Source: Actinomycetes bacterium (GTDB lineage: Bacteria > Actinomycetota > Actinomycetes > Actinomycetales > Microbacteriaceae). Taken from it: a DNA stretch of 6,508 bases. Numbering within the stretch: the stretch's first letter is position 1; the number at the start of each line of letters is the position of its first letter. Location of the stretch: the NCBI GenBank assembly GCA_023432305.1, contig JAEYUT010000186.1:1-6508 (forward strand), read 5' to 3'. Of this stretch, positions 5,746-6,508 are shown one piece after another. A program made the translations under genes and the position numbers. Below the pieces are notes generated by a model, which made no database searches, was not told the origin of the DNA, and saw only the letters and a list, made by a program, of their open reading frames with translations.

Positions 5746-6508
5746 GCGACGGAGTTCTCACCCCGCCGCCCGCGCACGACGCGGACGAGTGATGTGACCG
5801 CCCACGCGAACAGCACGGCATAGAGCGCGTTGCGCAGCGTGAGCACGACCAGGATCACGGTATCGAGCCGCAGAAGGAGCCCGTAGGCGTACGGGTAGAC
5901 GGCGTGGGTGAGAATCGCGATCGCGAGCGCGAGGGACGCGGGGACTCGGTAAGCCACGCCCTGCCCGTGTGAGGCGCTCACGAGCCCGAGGATGACGGGC
6001 ACGGCGAGCCACCCCGCGAACTGCGGCGATCCCACTTTGTTCACGAGGATGAGCGCCGTCGTGAAGGCGAGCACGAGCGCGGGGAGCAGGCGATCCGGGT
6101 GCGCACCCCGCCGCGCCCCCACGACGCCCAGCACCACGATGCCGCACACAGCGAGCGCGAGCAGCGGAGTGGACAGGCTCGCGGCGAGTTCGACGCCATC
6201 GCCGGTGAGCTGGTAGGTGAGGATGTCACGGTCGTAGTAGAGCGCGTTCGGTCCGCCCGCCCAGGCCGACCACATGGCGGCCGTCGCGAGCGGCGACTCG
6301 ATCTGCAGGCCGCGGTCGCTCTGCTGCGTGATGAAGCTGAACAGCGCCGGGCCGCCGCCGAGTGCGAGCCCCGCGACGAGCACCGCGAGCGCCGTGCCTG
6401 CTGCGGCGGTCACGACAGCGACGCGCGAGCGCAGCGCGATGACCGCCGCTGCGACGAGCGCGGCGGGCCACACCTTGATCCACGCCCCGATGGTGAGCAG
6501 CCCTGAGC
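5718..6508 (-). CDS. GT87/DUF2029-type membrane glycosyltransferase, 5'-truncated by window edge
   Basis: This minus-strand gene is open to the right edge of the window and ends at a TGA (5720-5718), leaving 262 C-terminal residues. A GTG at 6473 is not a convincing start, because the frame continues upstream with family-like sequence (TIGAWIKVWPAAL). Visible features, in partial numbering, are a run of hydrophobic segments (about 12-26, 30-49, 111-131, 141-156, 164-178, 190-207 and 215-242), RGLQIES at 65-71 in an extracytoplasmic loop, and NKVGSPQFAGWL from 156. RGLQIES and the NKV-SPQ block are hallmarks, from my family knowledge, of DUF2029/GT87 polyprenol-phosphate-dependent mannosyltransferases of actinobacteria. 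Characterised relatives elongate phosphatidylinositol mannosides, lipomannan or arabinan-linked glycans. The acceptor here is unknown. The C-terminus is a short basic cytoplasmic tail (RVVRGRRGEN). The N-terminal catalytic loop, where the expected acidic residue lies, is outside the window. Confidence 0.8.
   Translation of the reverse strand, partial: SGLLTIGAWIKVWPAALVAAAVIALRSRVAVVTAAAGTALAVLVAGLALGGGPALFSFITQQSDRGLQIESPLATAAMWSAWAGGPNALYYDRDILTYQLTGDGVELAASLSTPLLALAVCGIVVLGVVGARRGAHPDRLLPALVLAFTTALILVNKVGSPQFAGWLAVPVILGLVSASHGQGVAYRVPASLALAIAILTHAVYPYAYGLLLRLDTVILVVLTLRNALYAVLFAWAVTSLVRVVRGRRGENSVAQNAPTWAS

Noticed and set aside
1..6508. CRISPR array, mobile element, tRNA or defence system
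   Set aside because: No regularly spaced repeats, transposase or integrase motifs, terminal repeats or tRNA-like folds were seen, and base use is uniform across the window.

Overview
This window is high-GC DNA, with G/C at most third codon positions. It most likely comes from an actinobacterium of the Microbacteriaceae type (Microbacterium-like). That placement is inferred from base composition, the metY-metX pairing, an apparently leaderless start and the style of the response regulator. It has not been tested by a search.

Positions 1-2516 hold methionine biosynthesis. The 3' nine-tenths of an O-acetylhomoserine sulfhydrylase gene (metY) runs off the left edge. It is followed by a strong GC-rich hairpin and then a complete homoserine O-acetyltransferase gene (metX). 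MetX would make O-acetyl-L-homoserine from homoserine and acetyl-CoA, and MetY would convert it with sulfide to homocysteine. Each gene appears to have its own transcription boundary: a terminator-like hairpin lies between them, and metX has a probable leaderless promoter.

Positions 2624-5745 hold a compact three-gene signalling operon on the + strand. It encodes a six-segment membrane sensor histidine kinase, a second six-segment membrane protein, and a NarL/LuxR-type response regulator. The first two genes overlap by 4 bases, with a Shine-Dalgarno sequence inside the upstream gene. The third follows 33 bases later with a strong ribosome binding site. The middle protein resembles a sensor kinase in layout, but the positions that align with the phospho-histidine, the N-box Glu/Asn and the ATP-binding Asp/Gly are all replaced. 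I read it as a pseudo-histidine kinase that partners the active kinase. This is the most interesting feature of the window.

Positions 5718-6508 hold the 3' part of a minus-strand gene for a multi-pass membrane glycosyltransferase of the GT87/DUF2029 type, with its 5' end beyond the right edge. It converges on the response regulator gene and overlaps its 3' end by 28 bases. A short perfect hairpin sits across the overlap and may terminate both transcripts.

No tRNA, rRNA, CRISPR array, insertion sequence or phage feature was seen. All intergenic gaps are shorter than about 110 bases.
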